Assembly: GCA_012841225.1 (NCBI GenBank)
Contig: DUVD01000059.1
Span: 1-39,805, forward strand
From: Fibrobacter sp.
GTDB lineage: Bacteria > Fibrobacterota > Fibrobacteria > Fibrobacterales > Fibrobacteraceae
Reading direction: 5' to 3'
Length of the DNA stretch: 39,805 bases
How positions within the stretch are numbered: position 1 is the stretch's first letter; each line of letters opens with the position of its first letter. Made by a program: the position numbers and the translations under genes. Under the pieces are notes generated by a model. It saw only the letters and a program-made list of their open reading frames with translations, was not told the DNA's origin and did no database searches. Positions 1 through 8,005 of this stretch are shown one piece after another.

Positions 1-1502
1 GCATCGGTGACCACCACATTTTTATTGCGGCCTGTTTTGTTTCCATCGGCAGCTTGAATGCCGCCCAAAATGGAAATAGAGATGGAGTCCCCTTTAGCGA
101 TGGCTCCTTTTTCTACGGCAAAACGCCAAACATCACCATCTTTTTCGACAGCAGTCACAAAAACCAAATCGCCATTAATGTAAAAGGCATCCCCTTTTTT
201 GAAGTCTTGATCGATGTCTTTGTTAAAACGCACAACTAAAGTATCATCTTCTGTTTCAGAGCCTTTAATCAAAGAAGCTGTTCTAATAGCCGCACCAATA
301 CGATCTTGAATTTCTGTTTCGAGCACTGCCTCTGCCTCGTTTAACTTGGACTTAACGCCCACTCTCAAGATGCCTTCTCCAACTTTTTTAGGGTAAGTCG
401 TCTCTAGGTCGATCAATTGCAATAGGCCTTTCTTTTCTGTGTAAAAGAAATCTCCAGCGAAAGTCTCAAAAGACTCACCATTAGGCCAGCTGTATTTTGT
501 TTGCCCCGGAATCATCGTTACTGCATCTGTTTTACCTGAGAACCAGGCCGCAATGCTATCGCCAATGCCGTCACCATCGGTATCGAAAATAGCCGCACTA
601 TCTAGGGTAGGCATATCTGGATTTACAAAAGAAATAGTCCCTGGAAATAATTCCGAAACAAGATAGGTTTGGCCACTAGAAGAACTGTCTCTAGGGTAAC
701 CTTCTACATTAAAAACCGCGCCATCGATTGCCTTAGTTGTTTTAACTAAAAATGAAGCCGTTCCTTTAGTTACTTCCAGACGAATCGTAGAGTCGCTTAG
801 CTTTAAGGACTCGCCTTTTTCATTGTAAAAAACAAGGCCCGAAGAAGAAGGAGGAACGTCTATGAAAAAAGTTTTATTAATGGTAGTGTCGGTCTTGCCA
901 GAATCTGGACCAACAGGAATAACCAGTCGTACACCAAGCTCTATTTCGCTTCCGACTTCTCCAGACAACACCGTCTCTTTTGAAATCGGTTTGCCATTTT
1001 TGTCAACGTACTCGATTTGTGGAGCGTAAAAATTATAGATGCGGACTACATTAGCATCACTAGCATCTGCCTTTAACGCTGTCCCTACAGGAGAATTGTA
1101 CGTAGGGTAATGTGAAGTGATGCATAAATCGCGCTTAGCGGAATCGCCTGCATTAACCAAATTATTATTTGTTGTTAAAAGGGAGTCTGGATTAGCGCAC
1201 GTGGTTAAAGAAACGCGCAAAGAATCTTTTGGATATAAGGCGTTTTGTTTTTCTATCGATGGATGGAAGACATAAAAATTTTGATTGCTCAATGCATAAT
1301 CGAAAGAAAGAGGATCCCCTTCATTTACCACAAAAAGTCTTAATCCTTTTGTCACATCAACTGAAAAGTAAACGCAGCGCTGATCAAATTTTCCTGTAGG
1401 ATTAATGCAATCTATTTTTTCGGCAGCAAAGAGATTAGAGAAGCATAAAGCAAAAAGTATGCTTACATTAAAATTGAAAACTATTCTTAATAATCGTTTC
1501 AT
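1..1502 (-). CDS. Large secreted protein with a calcium-loop motif (5' part, runs off the left edge)
   Basis: The frame is open for 500 codons from an ATG at 1502 to the window edge, so the C-terminus is missing. The start has a basic N-terminus, a hydrophobic core and an Ala-rich end (residues about 1-26, likely cleavage after SNLFA), which reads as a Sec signal peptide. Cysteines at 32, 43, 102 and 127 could form disulfides. Residues 307-315 read DTDGDGIGD, the Asp-rich loop of thrombospondin type 3 or dockerin-like calcium sites. The rest is rich in Ser, Thr, Asp and beta-prone stretches, like a multidomain extracellular protein. A purine-rich AGAGAG lies directly before the ATG. I recognise no catalytic domain and give no function. 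The style resembles large secreted proteins of Fibrobacterota, which is an impression only. Confidence 0.8.
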   Translation of the reverse strand, partial: MKRLLRIVFNFNVSILFALCFSNLFAAEKIDCINPTGKFDQRCVYFSVDVTKGLRLFVVNEGDPLSFDYALSNQNFYVFHPSIEKQNALYPKDSLRVSLTTCANPDSLLTTNNNLVNAGDSAKRDLCITSHYPTYNSPVGTALKADASDANVVRIYNFYAPQIEYVDKNGKPISKETVLSGEVGSEIELGVRLVIPVGPDSGKTDTTINKTFFIDVPPSSSGLVFYNEKGESLKLSDSTIRLEVTKGTASFLVKTTKAIDGAVFNVEGYPRDSSSSGQTYLVSELFPGTISFVNPDMPTLDSAAIFDTDGDGIGDSIAAWFSGKTDAVTMIPGQTKYSWPNGESFETFAGDFFYTEKKGLLQLIDLETTYPKKVGEGILRVGVKSKLNEAEAVLETEIQDRIGAAIRTASLIKGSETEDDTLVVRFNKDIDQDFKKGDAFYINGDLVFVTAVEKDGDVWRFAVEKGAIAKGDSISISILGGIQAADGNKTGRNKNVVVTD

Positions 1503-1533
1503 CTCTCTAACCTTGACAAAAAATGCAAAAAAG

Positions 1534-1563
1534 ACCATACCCTTAAAATAACTTCTAAAGCAA
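1534..1563 (-). promoter_or_regulatory. Possible sigma70-type promoter of the secreted-protein gene
   Basis: On the minus strand TTGCTT (1563-1558) and TATGGT (1539-1534) are separated by 18 nt, about 30 nt before the ATG at 1502. Both hexamers match the consensus only partly. The remainder of 1503-1682 holds a short AATGATG/CATCATT hairpin (1572-1592) without a T-run and nothing else I recognise. Confidence 0.35.
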
Positions 1564-1682
1564 GTTGCACTAATGATGGGGTTCACATCATTTCGCCATT
1601 TCAAAAAAATAACCTTTTTGAGATGAAAAATATTATTTACTTACGTTTTAACGCAAAAAAAGGCATTTATTGTTCGATTACT

Positions 1683-2834
1683 CTAAACTGGAATATTACG
1701 CACTAAAAAATCTTCGATGATTGAATCCATGAAAACCCACCCGCGCCCCTGCAAACGGAGGTGATCACCAACACGAATGAGCATTTTCTTATCAATCCAA
1801 GGCTGGATAGCTTTTTCTGGAATTAAAATGGATTCTTCTTTTTTCAGCTTCATTAAGTCTAATCCCTCGGCCATTCTTAATGACAACCAAATTTTTTCTG
1901 TGAGACGCTCCTCTTTACCAATAGGATCAAATTCCATTGTCGATTCTGGACACCCGCTCAATACCCACTCGCGCCATGCGGTGTATTTTTCAGGAGCAAA
2001 AAATCGAACTTGATCCACAAAGCTATGCGCTCCGGGCCCCAGACCTAAATATGAACCGCCGCTCCAATAGTTTTTATTGTGTATGCTTTCTTTGCCTGGC
2101 TTAGCAAAATTAGAGACTTCGTAACGTTCAAAACCCGCTTTCAAAAGCGCGTCCACTCCACCTAAATACATCGGTTCGTAATCCGCTTCCTCTATACGTT
2201 CAAAGCCTCGACGCACTCTCGACCCTAAAACGGTGTGAGGAGAAACATTCAATCCATAAAAGCTAACATGATCTAAATTTTGTTCGCTTAAAAAACAAAC
2301 ATCTGAAATAAAATGAGCTAGCGTTTGGCCTGGTAAGTTGAACATCAAGTCGGCACTAAGACTTACTCCATGTGCTTTCCAAGCAATTAATTTATTCAAG
2401 GCGGCAAGCCCTGTTTGAACATCGTGAGAGCGACCTATTCTTAAAAGCAAGTCTTCTTGAAACGTTTGAAGACCAAGGCTAAAGCGATTCGCCCCATGAG
2501 CGACGGCGTTTTCTATACGATCATCAAAACACGATTCCGGATTCACTTCCATTGAAAACTCAAGAAGCGAAGGTGTGTTTAAGCCATGAAGTGATAGGGC
2601 AGAAAAAATTCGATCCTGTTGTTTTACATTTAAGACCGAAGGTGTCCCTCCCCCGAAATAAAGTGTTTTAGAATTCGTAGCAAATGAGGGGAACTTCTTG
2701 AACATGACACGCATTTCGGATTGTAATAAGTTCAAATAATCTTCGTAAAGCCTTTCTGGGGCAGAAAGGACTGAAAAGTCGCAATAATGGCAAACTTTGG
2801 CGCAAAAAGGAACGTGAATATAAAGGCTTTGCAT
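1683..2834 (-). CDS. hemW: HemW-like radical SAM protein (coproporphyrinogen III oxidase-like)
   Basis: This 383-residue protein carries the radical SAM cluster motif C11-x3-C15-x2-C18 right after the IHVPF start typical of the HemN/HemW family. The family GGGTPS motif follows at 61-66. The length and the short N-terminus before the cysteines fit HemW, a heme chaperone and trafficking protein of the cytoplasm. True oxygen-independent coproporphyrinogen oxidase HemN is longer, with a longer N-terminal extension. No other heme genes are in the window. It is transcribed away from the cyclase gene, leaving about 60 nt between the two starts. No clear Shine-Dalgarno sequence precedes the ATG. The family call is firm. 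HemW rather than HemN is likely but rests on length and N-terminus. Confidence 0.88.
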   Translation of the reverse strand: MQSLYIHVPFCAKVCHYCDFSVLSAPERLYEDYLNLLQSEMRVMFKKFPSFATNSKTLYFGGGTPSVLNVKQQDRIFSALSLHGLNTPSLLEFSMEVNPESCFDDRIENAVAHGANRFSLGLQTFQEDLLLRIGRSHDVQTGLAALNKLIAWKAHGVSLSADLMFNLPGQTLAHFISDVCFLSEQNLDHVSFYGLNVSPHTVLGSRVRRGFERIEEADYEPMYLGGVDALLKAGFERYEVSNFAKPGKESIHNKNYWSGGSYLGLGPGAHSFVDQVRFFAPEKYTAWREWVLSGCPESTMEFDPIGKEERLTEKIWLSLRMAEGLDLMKLKKEESILIPEKAIQPWIDKKMLIRVGDHLRLQGRGWVFMDSIIEDFLVRNIPV

Positions 2835-2893
2835 AATAGTAATAGAAAAAATAACTCTATATATAACAAATAAGCTCTCTTTTAAATTTGTAG

Positions 2894-3088
2894 ATGTATA
2901 TTGATTTTGTGAAAAACTTGATTTTTTTGAAAATTAAAGCGCTCTTGACTGGAAGACTTTCGCTAGTTCTTTTTTTATTCTTATCTTTTTTAGTTTTATT
3001 TTTTAGTTCTACTTTACTTCTTGGAGAATCATATAAAGACATTTTTATTGTCATTATGATTTGGTCACTCCCCTTATTTTTGCATTAG
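2894..3088 (+). CDS. Hydrophobic 64-residue reading frame, probable 5' part of the interrupted cyclase gene
   Basis: This frame encodes two hydrophobic stretches, about residues 22-43 and 49-64, and ends with TAG at 3086-3088. The next codon is CTT and then the cyclase ATG at 3092, all in the same frame. Without this TAG the two frames would form one protein of about 426 residues, with the second hydrophobic stretch continuing to the Met-Met-Met of the cyclase start. The combined protein would have six membrane helices before the catalytic domain, a common class III cyclase layout. I see no good ribosome binding site before the ATG. It could also be a separate small membrane protein or an untranslated leader. 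I favour an interrupted or recoded single gene. Confidence 0.5.
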   Translation: MYIDFVKNLIFLKIKALLTGRLSLVLFLFLSFLVLFFSSTLLLGESYKDIFIVIMIWSLPLFLH

Positions 3089-3091
3089 CTT

Positions 3092-4174
3092 ATGATGATG
3101 ACTCGTTTAAACGCTAGAAAATTCAAAGCCATTGGCTTCTACCTACTTAGTTGGATTCTTTCTTGCTTGTTATTTGCCTCATTTGATTTTTACAATAGTT
3201 CAGAAGAAAACTACGTTTTTTCTTTTATATTCATTTTTCAATTTGCTTTGTTAATAGGCCTCTCCCATGGTATTTATGATGTTGTGGTATTAGAAGACGA
3301 CCGAGACCACCGACCTATATGGGTAGCTGTTTTAATCCGAACGTCCTATTTTATTGTGGCTATTTTCTCTAACATTGCCATTTGCGTTTTTATTTGGAGC
3401 ATTTATAGCACTGGTGAAATGATCGGCGAGGAGAGCTTTAAATTACTCTGGCTTCTTCTTAAAACCCCACTTGTTCAGCTGTTTATGCTGTACTCTTTTT
3501 TAATGGGTTATCTAATCACCTTTGTGCGTTCGGTTCATAAAAAGTTTGGCACTCGAGTTTTTATTAATACGATACTCGGCAAATACCAAGAGCCTTCAGA
3601 AGAAGATCGTATTTTCATGTTAATCGACTTGCGCAATTCAACGACCATCGCCGAAGAGCTCGGCCACTTTAAGTACAGCAATTTCTTAAGAGATTACTAC
3701 CGCTTTGTGTCCAACTGTTGCGAAGAAAATCGGGGTGAAATTTACCAAATTGCAGGTGATGGGGCTTATTTGACTTGGCCTTTAAAATCTTGCTTAAAAA
3801 AACCAAGACCTGTGACTTGCTTTTATGACCTTCAGATTTGCTTAGATAGAACAAAAAAGACGTTTTTAAAAAATTATGGCGTAGCACCTACTTTTAAAGG
3901 GGCAGCACACTGTGGTAAAGTAATTGTTTCTGAAGTGGGTAATTTTGGTAGCGAAATCGCTTATCATGGCGATGTATTGAATACGACCGCTAGGCTTGAA
4001 ACTCTTTGTGCTAAGATAGGGCAAGAATTTATCGTCTCTGAAGAATTTGTGAGCAAAATGCCTGAAATTAAAAAGCTATATCCTCAAAAGCAGGGTTTTT
4101 TTGAATTAAAGGGCAAAAAAAAGACTATTTCTGTATATAGTTTGCATTTTCCCTTGACAGAGAAAACGGAATAA
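3092..4174 (+). CDS. Membrane-bound class III adenylate/guanylate cyclase
   Basis: Four hydrophobic segments (about residues 12-32, 41-61, 76-104 and 117-144) are followed by a linker and a cytosolic class III nucleotide cyclase domain (about 173-350). Metal-binding aspartates are visible as D179 in the LIDLRNST strand and D223 in AGDG. The GDVLNTTAR segment (293-301) supplies the catalytic Asn (297) and Arg (301), so the enzyme looks active. Whether it makes cAMP or cGMP cannot be read confidently. The start at an ATGATGATG run has no Shine-Dalgarno sequence. Directly upstream, in the same frame and behind a single TAG, lie two more hydrophobic segments, so this may be the 3' part of a longer six-helix gene. 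Its 3' end contains the promoter of the downstream tRNA. Confidence 0.85.
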   Translation: MMMTRLNARKFKAIGFYLLSWILSCLLFASFDFYNSSEENYVFSFIFIFQFALLIGLSHGIYDVVVLEDDRDHRPIWVAVLIRTSYFIVAIFSNIAICVFIWSIYSTGEMIGEESFKLLWLLLKTPLVQLFMLYSFLMGYLITFVRSVHKKFGTRVFINTILGKYQEPSEEDRIFMLIDLRNSTTIAEELGHFKYSNFLRDYYRFVSNCCEENRGEIYQIAGDGAYLTWPLKSCLKKPRPVTCFYDLQICLDRTKKTFLKNYGVAPTFKGAAHCGKVIVSEVGNFGSEIAYHGDVLNTTARLETLCAKIGQEFIVSEEFVSKMPEIKKLYPQKQGFFELKGKKKTISVYSLHFPLTEKTE

Positions 4175-4182
4175 ATTAATAT
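4154..4182 (+). promoter_or_regulatory. Promoter of the tRNA-Gly gene
   Basis: A perfect TTGACA at 4154-4159 is followed after 17 nt by TAATAT at 4177-4182 (4 of 6 to TATAAT). The tRNA begins 17 nt later. The -35 element lies inside the last codons of the cyclase gene. Confidence 0.6.
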
Positions 4183-4199
4183 TGTTCACACTTAATTAA

Positions 4200-4272
4200 G
4201 CGGGAATAGCTCAGTTGGTAGAGCATAACCTTGCCAAGGTTAGGGTCGAGAGTTCGAATCTCTTTTCCCGCT
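4200..4272 (+). tRNA. tRNA-Gly (anticodon GCC)
   Basis: The sequence folds as a complete cloverleaf. The acceptor stem GCGGGAA (4200-4206) pairs with TTCCCGC (4265-4271), with T4272 as discriminator base. The D arm reads AGCTCAGTTGGTAGAGC. The anticodon stem TAACC/GGTTA encloses TTGCCAA, giving anticodon GCC, which reads glycine GGC and GGT codons. The T arm has the TTCGAAT loop. The 3' CCA is not encoded, so it must be added after transcription. Confidence 0.97.
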
Positions 4273-4282
4273 CTTAATTAAA

Positions 4283-4310
4283 AAAGGTCATCGTTAAGAT
4301 GGCCTTTCTT
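4283..4310. terminator. Bidirectional intrinsic terminator between tRNA-Gly and nrdG
   Basis: A 10-bp stem AAAGGTCATC (4283-4292) / GATGGCCTTT (4298-4307), with one G-U pair, has a GTTAA loop. On the minus strand, where nrdG ends 29 nt earlier, it is followed by a run of T. On the plus strand the tail CTTAATTT is weaker. Confidence 0.75.
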
Positions 4311-4335
4311 AATTTAAATGGAATTTTAAGAATTT

Positions 4336-4869
4336 TCAAAAAGTAGCGAGAACGGCTTGCCCCGCGGAAAGACTCTTTTGCACGTCAAGAACCCTTTGGT
4401 TAGCAGATCCCTTAAAAGGGACGTCTAGGGTACGCTGCTCAAAAATAAAGAGGCCGTCTATCAATAGGTCAGCAAAAGAGAGGAGTTCTAGGTATGCAGG
4501 CGTTGTTGCCGAATTAGAGATTAAGTCTTCGTAAACATGCCCTGTATATATCACTAAGTGATAACCGCGTTCTTTGATCTCACGTGCAAGCGGTACAAGC
4601 GCCTGGGCTTGAGAAAACGGTTCTCCCCCACTAAAGGTAATGCCGTCGAGGAGTTCGTTTTCTTCGATCATTTCTAGAATTTCGCTAATGAGAATCCAGT
4701 GGCCACCATTAAAGTCATGGGTTTGCGGGTTATGACAGCCTGGGCAAAGGTGTGGACATCCTTGGGTAAAAATCGTCATTCGAATGCCTGGCCCATCTAC
4801 AATGGACTCTGGTTCAATTCCCGAAATCCGGAGCCTTAAAACAGGCTTCTCTGGTGCACTATAATCCAT
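4336..4869 (-). CDS. nrdG: Anaerobic ribonucleotide reductase activating enzyme
   Basis: NrdG is the radical SAM activase that installs the glycyl radical on NrdD. The 177-residue protein has the cluster motif C38-x3-C42-x2-C45 in the usual GCPHLCPGCHNP context. The SGGEP motif (80-84) helps bind S-adenosylmethionine. The length is normal for the family. Its ATG overlaps the end of nrdD by 11 nt, so the two are probably translated together, as expected for an enzyme and its activase. A terminator hairpin follows 29 nt after the stop. Confidence 0.95.
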   Translation of the reverse strand: MDYSAPEKPVLRLRISGIEPESIVDGPGIRMTIFTQGCPHLCPGCHNPQTHDFNGGHWILISEILEMIEENELLDGITFSGGEPFSQAQALVPLAREIKERGYHLVIYTGHVYEDLISNSATTPAYLELLSFADLLIDGLFIFEQRTLDVPFKGSANQRVLDVQKSLSAGQAVLATF

Positions 4870-7249
4870 GCTTTACCCGGTCTTTCACCTCTGTTTTTTT
4901 TGCGTCATTAAAGCGATCTAAAGTGCCGACTAAGTACCCCGTGATCCGGCGTATTCTTTCGAATTTCGCACCTGTCGATTCTTTGGCGTGGCATTTAGGA
5001 CACTCGTCTCCGATGATCCCTGTGTAAGAGCACTCTGGATGGCGATCTAATGGATGGTTGACTGAGCCATAGCCCATTCCCGATTTAGCCATCACTCGAA
5101 TTATTTTTTCGAAGGCATCTAAGTTGTGGCTTGGATTGCCGTCGAGTTCGATGTAGCTAATATGACCTGCATTGGTGAGCGCATGGTAAGGGGCTTCGAT
5201 TTCTATTTTGTGCATGGCATTTGTTTTATAATACACTGGCACATGAAATGAGTTGGTGTAATAATCTCTGTCTGTGATGCCTTTTTTCTCGCCAAAGCGC
5301 TTGCGGTCAATGCGGACAAAGCGCCCAGAAAGACCTTCTGCAGGGGTCGCTAACAAAGAGAAATTAAGACCTAAGCGCTTACTTTCACTATCGCAAAATT
5401 CTCGCATGCGCGTGATAATTTTTAATCCCAATTGTTGAGATTCATCAGATTCACCATGGTGCTTGCCCGTTAAAGCAACCAGCGTTTCGGCTAGGCCTAT
5501 AAAACCAATTGAAAGTGTGCCGTGCTTAATTACTTCACGAATCTCGTCGTTCCAGCCTAATTTTTCGGAATCTATCCAAACGCCTTGCCCCATTAAAAAG
5601 GGAAAGTTCTTTACTTTTTTACGGCATTGCACTTCAAAGCGCTCGAGCAACTGGTCACGAACGACCTCTAAAAGACGATCGAGTTCTTTAAAGAATAATT
5701 CTTGGCTGCCATTTAATTTAATAGCAATCCGGGGCAGGTTAATAGAGGTAAAACTCAAGTTGCCACGACCAAAAGTAATTTCACGATCGGGGTCTATTTC
5801 ATTGCCAATCACTCGAGTTCTGCAACCCATATAGGCGATTTCTGTTTCTGGTTGACCTGGCTTGTAATACTGCAAGTTAAAAGGAGCATCTTGAAAACTG
5901 AAATTAGGAAACAAGCGTTTAGCACTAACACGGCACGCGAGCTTAAATAAGTCGTAGTTAGGGTCTCCTGGATTTAAGCTAATGCCCTCTTTAACCCTAA
6001 ATATTTGAATAGGGAAAACTGCTGTTTCACCTGCGCCGAGGCCTTCTTCGGTAGTAAGCAGTAAGTTGCGCATAACCATTCGTGCTTCTGGTTCTATGCA
6101 GAGCCCGTAGTTGATGCTTGAGAAAGGCGTTTGCGCCCCAGCGCGACTGTGCATGCTGTTTAAGTTGTGCACAAAGGCTTCCATGGCTTGGAATGTGGTT
6201 TTATCCGTTTCTTGATAAGCTTGTTTCTGAGCGAACGTTTGAGCCTTAGCAACAATATCGACTGGGAAGTTTTTGACTAACTCACGTGCTTCGTTTTCTT
6301 TAAACTGAGGGTTTGGATCCAAGGTGGGAAAAATGCTTAACTCGCTCAATTCTTGATGTAGCTTTTTAATGATCTCGGTAATGTTTAGCTCATCTAAATC
6401 GCTCATGATCGTTAATGCTTTAATAATATTAGCACGATAAAACTTACGATAAGAAACGCGCACTCCATTGGCGAGAGCGTAATCAAAGTTTGGAACCGAC
6501 TGACCGCCATGCTGATCGTTTTGATTGCTCTGGATAGCAATAGCTGCCAGTGCGGCATAACTCCGAATGTCTTTTGGAGCACGGAGATGACCGTGACCTG
6601 TGTTAAATCCGCCATCAAACAAGCGGGTTAAATCGATTTGACAACAGGTTAAAGTCAAAGAATAAAAATCTAAATCGTGTATGTGAATATCGCCGTCTTG
6701 ATGAAGTTGAGAATGCTCAGGCTTCAACATCACCATGGTGTAAAAGTGCTTAGCGCCTTCCGAACCATATTTTAACATGGTGCCCATGGCTGTGTCGCCA
6801 TCAATATTCGCGTTTTCACGCTTGAGGTCCGATTTTTCGGCATCACTAAATGTGATATCGTGTAAGGTGCGCATTAGACGGGTATCGAGTTCACGAACTC
6901 TGGAGCGCTCAGCCCTATATAAAATATAGCGCTTTGCTGTTTCTACAAAACCTCGTTCCACAAGAACATGTTCGGCAGCGTCTTGGATGTCCTCAATGCC
7001 TGGGTGCGTTTGCCCTTTAGCTTCTAGGTGCTCAACAGCAGCAACGGCTAGATTTAATGCGGTCGCCTCTAAAACTTCTTCTGGATTTGCTTTTATTAAA
7101 CTGAGCTGCTGTTCGTCACCGCGCAAGCGCTCATTTAATTCTCCAGATGCCCTGATAGCCTTGCCCATTGCACTTGCTATCTTTTCTATGTTAAAGGGCT
7201 TCTCACGACCATCGCGTTTTTTTACCATTAAAATCATTTTTCTTTCCAT
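4859..7249 (-). CDS. nrdD: Anaerobic (class III) ribonucleoside-triphosphate reductase
   Basis: NrdD reduces ribonucleoside triphosphates to deoxyribonucleotides with an oxygen-sensitive glycyl radical. The 796-residue protein starts with an ATP-cone (about 8-110, with the KRDGREKPF motif), the allosteric site for ATP/dATP. The large catalytic barrel follows. The C-terminus has a zinc-site segment with H737, C740, C750 and C753, and the RITGYLVG loop with the radical glycine at about 771. Several in-frame ATGs lie close together. The first (7249) follows AGAAG directly, and the fifth codon (7237) has GGAAAG at good spacing, so the start is uncertain by a few residues. Two NrdR-like boxes upstream suggest repression by NrdR. 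No class I or II reductase is in the window. Confidence 0.96.
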   Translation of the reverse strand: MERKMILMVKKRDGREKPFNIEKIASAMGKAIRASGELNERLRGDEQQLSLIKANPEEVLEATALNLAVAAVEHLEAKGQTHPGIEDIQDAAEHVLVERGFVETAKRYILYRAERSRVRELDTRLMRTLHDITFSDAEKSDLKRENANIDGDTAMGTMLKYGSEGAKHFYTMVMLKPEHSQLHQDGDIHIHDLDFYSLTLTCCQIDLTRLFDGGFNTGHGHLRAPKDIRSYAALAAIAIQSNQNDQHGGQSVPNFDYALANGVRVSYRKFYRANIIKALTIMSDLDELNITEIIKKLHQELSELSIFPTLDPNPQFKENEARELVKNFPVDIVAKAQTFAQKQAYQETDKTTFQAMEAFVHNLNSMHSRAGAQTPFSSINYGLCIEPEARMVMRNLLLTTEEGLGAGETAVFPIQIFRVKEGISLNPGDPNYDLFKLACRVSAKRLFPNFSFQDAPFNLQYYKPGQPETEIAYMGCRTRVIGNEIDPDREITFGRGNLSFTSINLPRIAIKLNGSQELFFKELDRLLEVVRDQLLERFEVQCRKKVKNFPFLMGQGVWIDSEKLGWNDEIREVIKHGTLSIGFIGLAETLVALTGKHHGESDESQQLGLKIITRMREFCDSESKRLGLNFSLLATPAEGLSGRFVRIDRKRFGEKKGITDRDYYTNSFHVPVYYKTNAMHKIEIEAPYHALTNAGHISYIELDGNPSHNLDAFEKIIRVMAKSGMGYGSVNHPLDRHPECSYTGIIGDECPKCHAKESTGAKFERIRRITGYLVGTLDRFNDAKKTEVKDRVKHGL

Positions 7250-7266
7250 CTTCTAAATTTTTAATT

Positions 7267-7304
7267 AGGCCTTCGCAACTACATATTGCACTTTTTGCAG
7301 GCCT
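7267..7304 (-). promoter_or_regulatory. Stem-loop in the nrdD leader
   Basis: On the minus strand AGGCCTGCAA (7304-7295) can pair with TTGC-GA-AGGCCT (7278-7267), a 10-bp stem with a 2-nt bulge. The downstream NrdR-like box sits across its loop and arm. There is no T-run after it, so it is not an obvious terminator. It could affect mRNA stability or be incidental. Confidence 0.35.
7276..7291 (-). promoter_or_regulatory. NrdR-like box, gene-proximal
   Basis: Read on the minus strand this is GTGCAATATGTAGTTG. The core CAATATGTAGT matches the NrdR box core CwATATaTwGw at all but one position. It lies about 27 nt before the nrdD ATG. NrdR normally represses ribonucleotide reductase operons through paired boxes, and a second one lies 41 bp upstream. 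Confidence 0.6.
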
Positions 7305-7316
7305 TTTCTTATTTTT

Positions 7317-7332
7317 ATACAATATATAGTCT
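7317..7332. promoter_or_regulatory. NrdR-like box, distal
   Basis: ATACAATATATAGTCT matches the NrdR core CwATATaTwGw at every core position. It is near-palindromic and so reads on both strands. It is about 68 nt upstream of nrdD and about 65 nt upstream of the divergent oxidoreductase gene, and could affect either. Confidence 0.65.
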
Positions 7333-7396
7333 CATAAGATAATAAAAGATTATGTAAAAAGAACTCTATTTCTTAGTTTTATTTATATTTTAGGGT

Positions 7397-7918
7397 ATGA
7401 ATGAAAATATTTTACTCCTAATTTCTCACCCAGACTATCCTAAGTCTAGGATTAATAAGGCTTTAGCTCAAAAAGCAGGTCTATTACCTAATGTGACCGT
7501 TCGACATTTGGACGAAGTTCAAAAAGAGAACCATTATTCAATAGAAGAAGAGTTTGCTCTTTTAAGAAAAGCGTCTTGTGTGGTTTGGTTATTCCCGGTA
7601 CACTGGTATAATGCACCCCCTTCTTTGCGCCTTTGGCAGGATGAAGTCTTGAGCCCAATATTATATGGATCCGAAAATTTCTTAAAAGGTAAAAAGGTGT
7701 TGCTGGCTTGCAGTGCTGGGGCTGCGGAAGAAACTTTTTCACCTACAGGGTTAAACCGCTTTACTGCAGAAGAAATGCTTCGTCCGATGCAGATGACCAC
7801 AAATGCCTGCTCTATGGAATGGCAAAAGCCTTTTGTCACTTTTGGCGCAGCGACTTTGACAGACGAACAAATAAGCAGCGCTGCCGAAGAATTTGTTCTT
7901 TTACTACAAAAACTATAA
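7397..7918 (+). CDS. KefF/MdaB-like NAD(P)H flavin oxidoreductase
   Basis: This 173-residue protein has a flavodoxin-like fold. An N-terminal strand ILLLISHPD leads into a phosphate-binding region. Residues 66-84 (FPVHWYNAPPSLRLWQDEV) match the signature of the KefF/MdaB/general-stress-protein-14 family of FMN or FAD quinone reductases. Such enzymes reduce quinones with NAD(P)H, and some regulate KefC potassium channels. No kefC is nearby, so a stand-alone quinone or redox role is more likely. It diverges from nrdD and ends at a terminator. A TATATT hexamer sits exactly 7 nt before the ATG and there is no well-placed Shine-Dalgarno sequence, so the mRNA may be leaderless. Confidence 0.8.
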   Translation: MNENILLLISHPDYPKSRINKALAQKAGLLPNVTVRHLDEVQKENHYSIEEEFALLRKASCVVWLFPVHWYNAPPSLRLWQDEVLSPILYGSENFLKGKKVLLACSAGAAEETFSPTGLNRFTAEEMLRPMQMTTNACSMEWQKPFVTFGAATLTDEQISSAAEEFVLLLQKL

Positions 7919-7921
7919 AAC

Positions 7922-7962
7922 AAAAAGACTACCATGGAGGGAGGCCACGATAGTCTTTTTTT
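7922..7962. terminator. Intrinsic terminator of the oxidoreductase gene
   Basis: The stem AAAAAGACTA (7922-7931) / TAGTCTTTTT (7951-7960) encloses a 19-nt loop and runs into seven or more T, 3 nt after the stop codon. The A-rich left arm gives T residues on the minus strand as well, so it may also stop transcription arriving from ftsZ. Confidence 0.8.
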
Positions 7963-7970
7963 GTTGTAGT

Positions 7971-7997
7971 GAAAACATTAAGGGGTTTAATGTTTTC
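7971..7997 (-). terminator. Hairpin downstream of ftsZ
   Basis: A perfect 11-bp inverted repeat GAAAACATTAA (7971-7981) / TTAATGTTTTC (7987-7997) with a 5-nt loop lies 8 nt after the ftsZ stop. No long T-run follows directly on the minus strand. It probably works with the next hairpin to end the 13.5-kb dcw transcript or protect its 3' end. Confidence 0.6.
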
Positions 7998-8005
7998 GGG
8001 TCGTT

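Noticed and set aside
1572..1592. AATGATG/CATCATT hairpin downstream of hemW as a terminator
   Set aside because: The stem is only 7 bp and no T-run follows on the minus strand.
4859..7249. NrdD appears to lack one of four zinc cysteines (H737-x2-C740 in place of C-x2-C)
   Set aside because: As I recall, many bacterial NrdD proteins have a three-cysteine form ending in CGYTGIIG-type sequence, so I do not treat it as a defect. An alignment would settle it.
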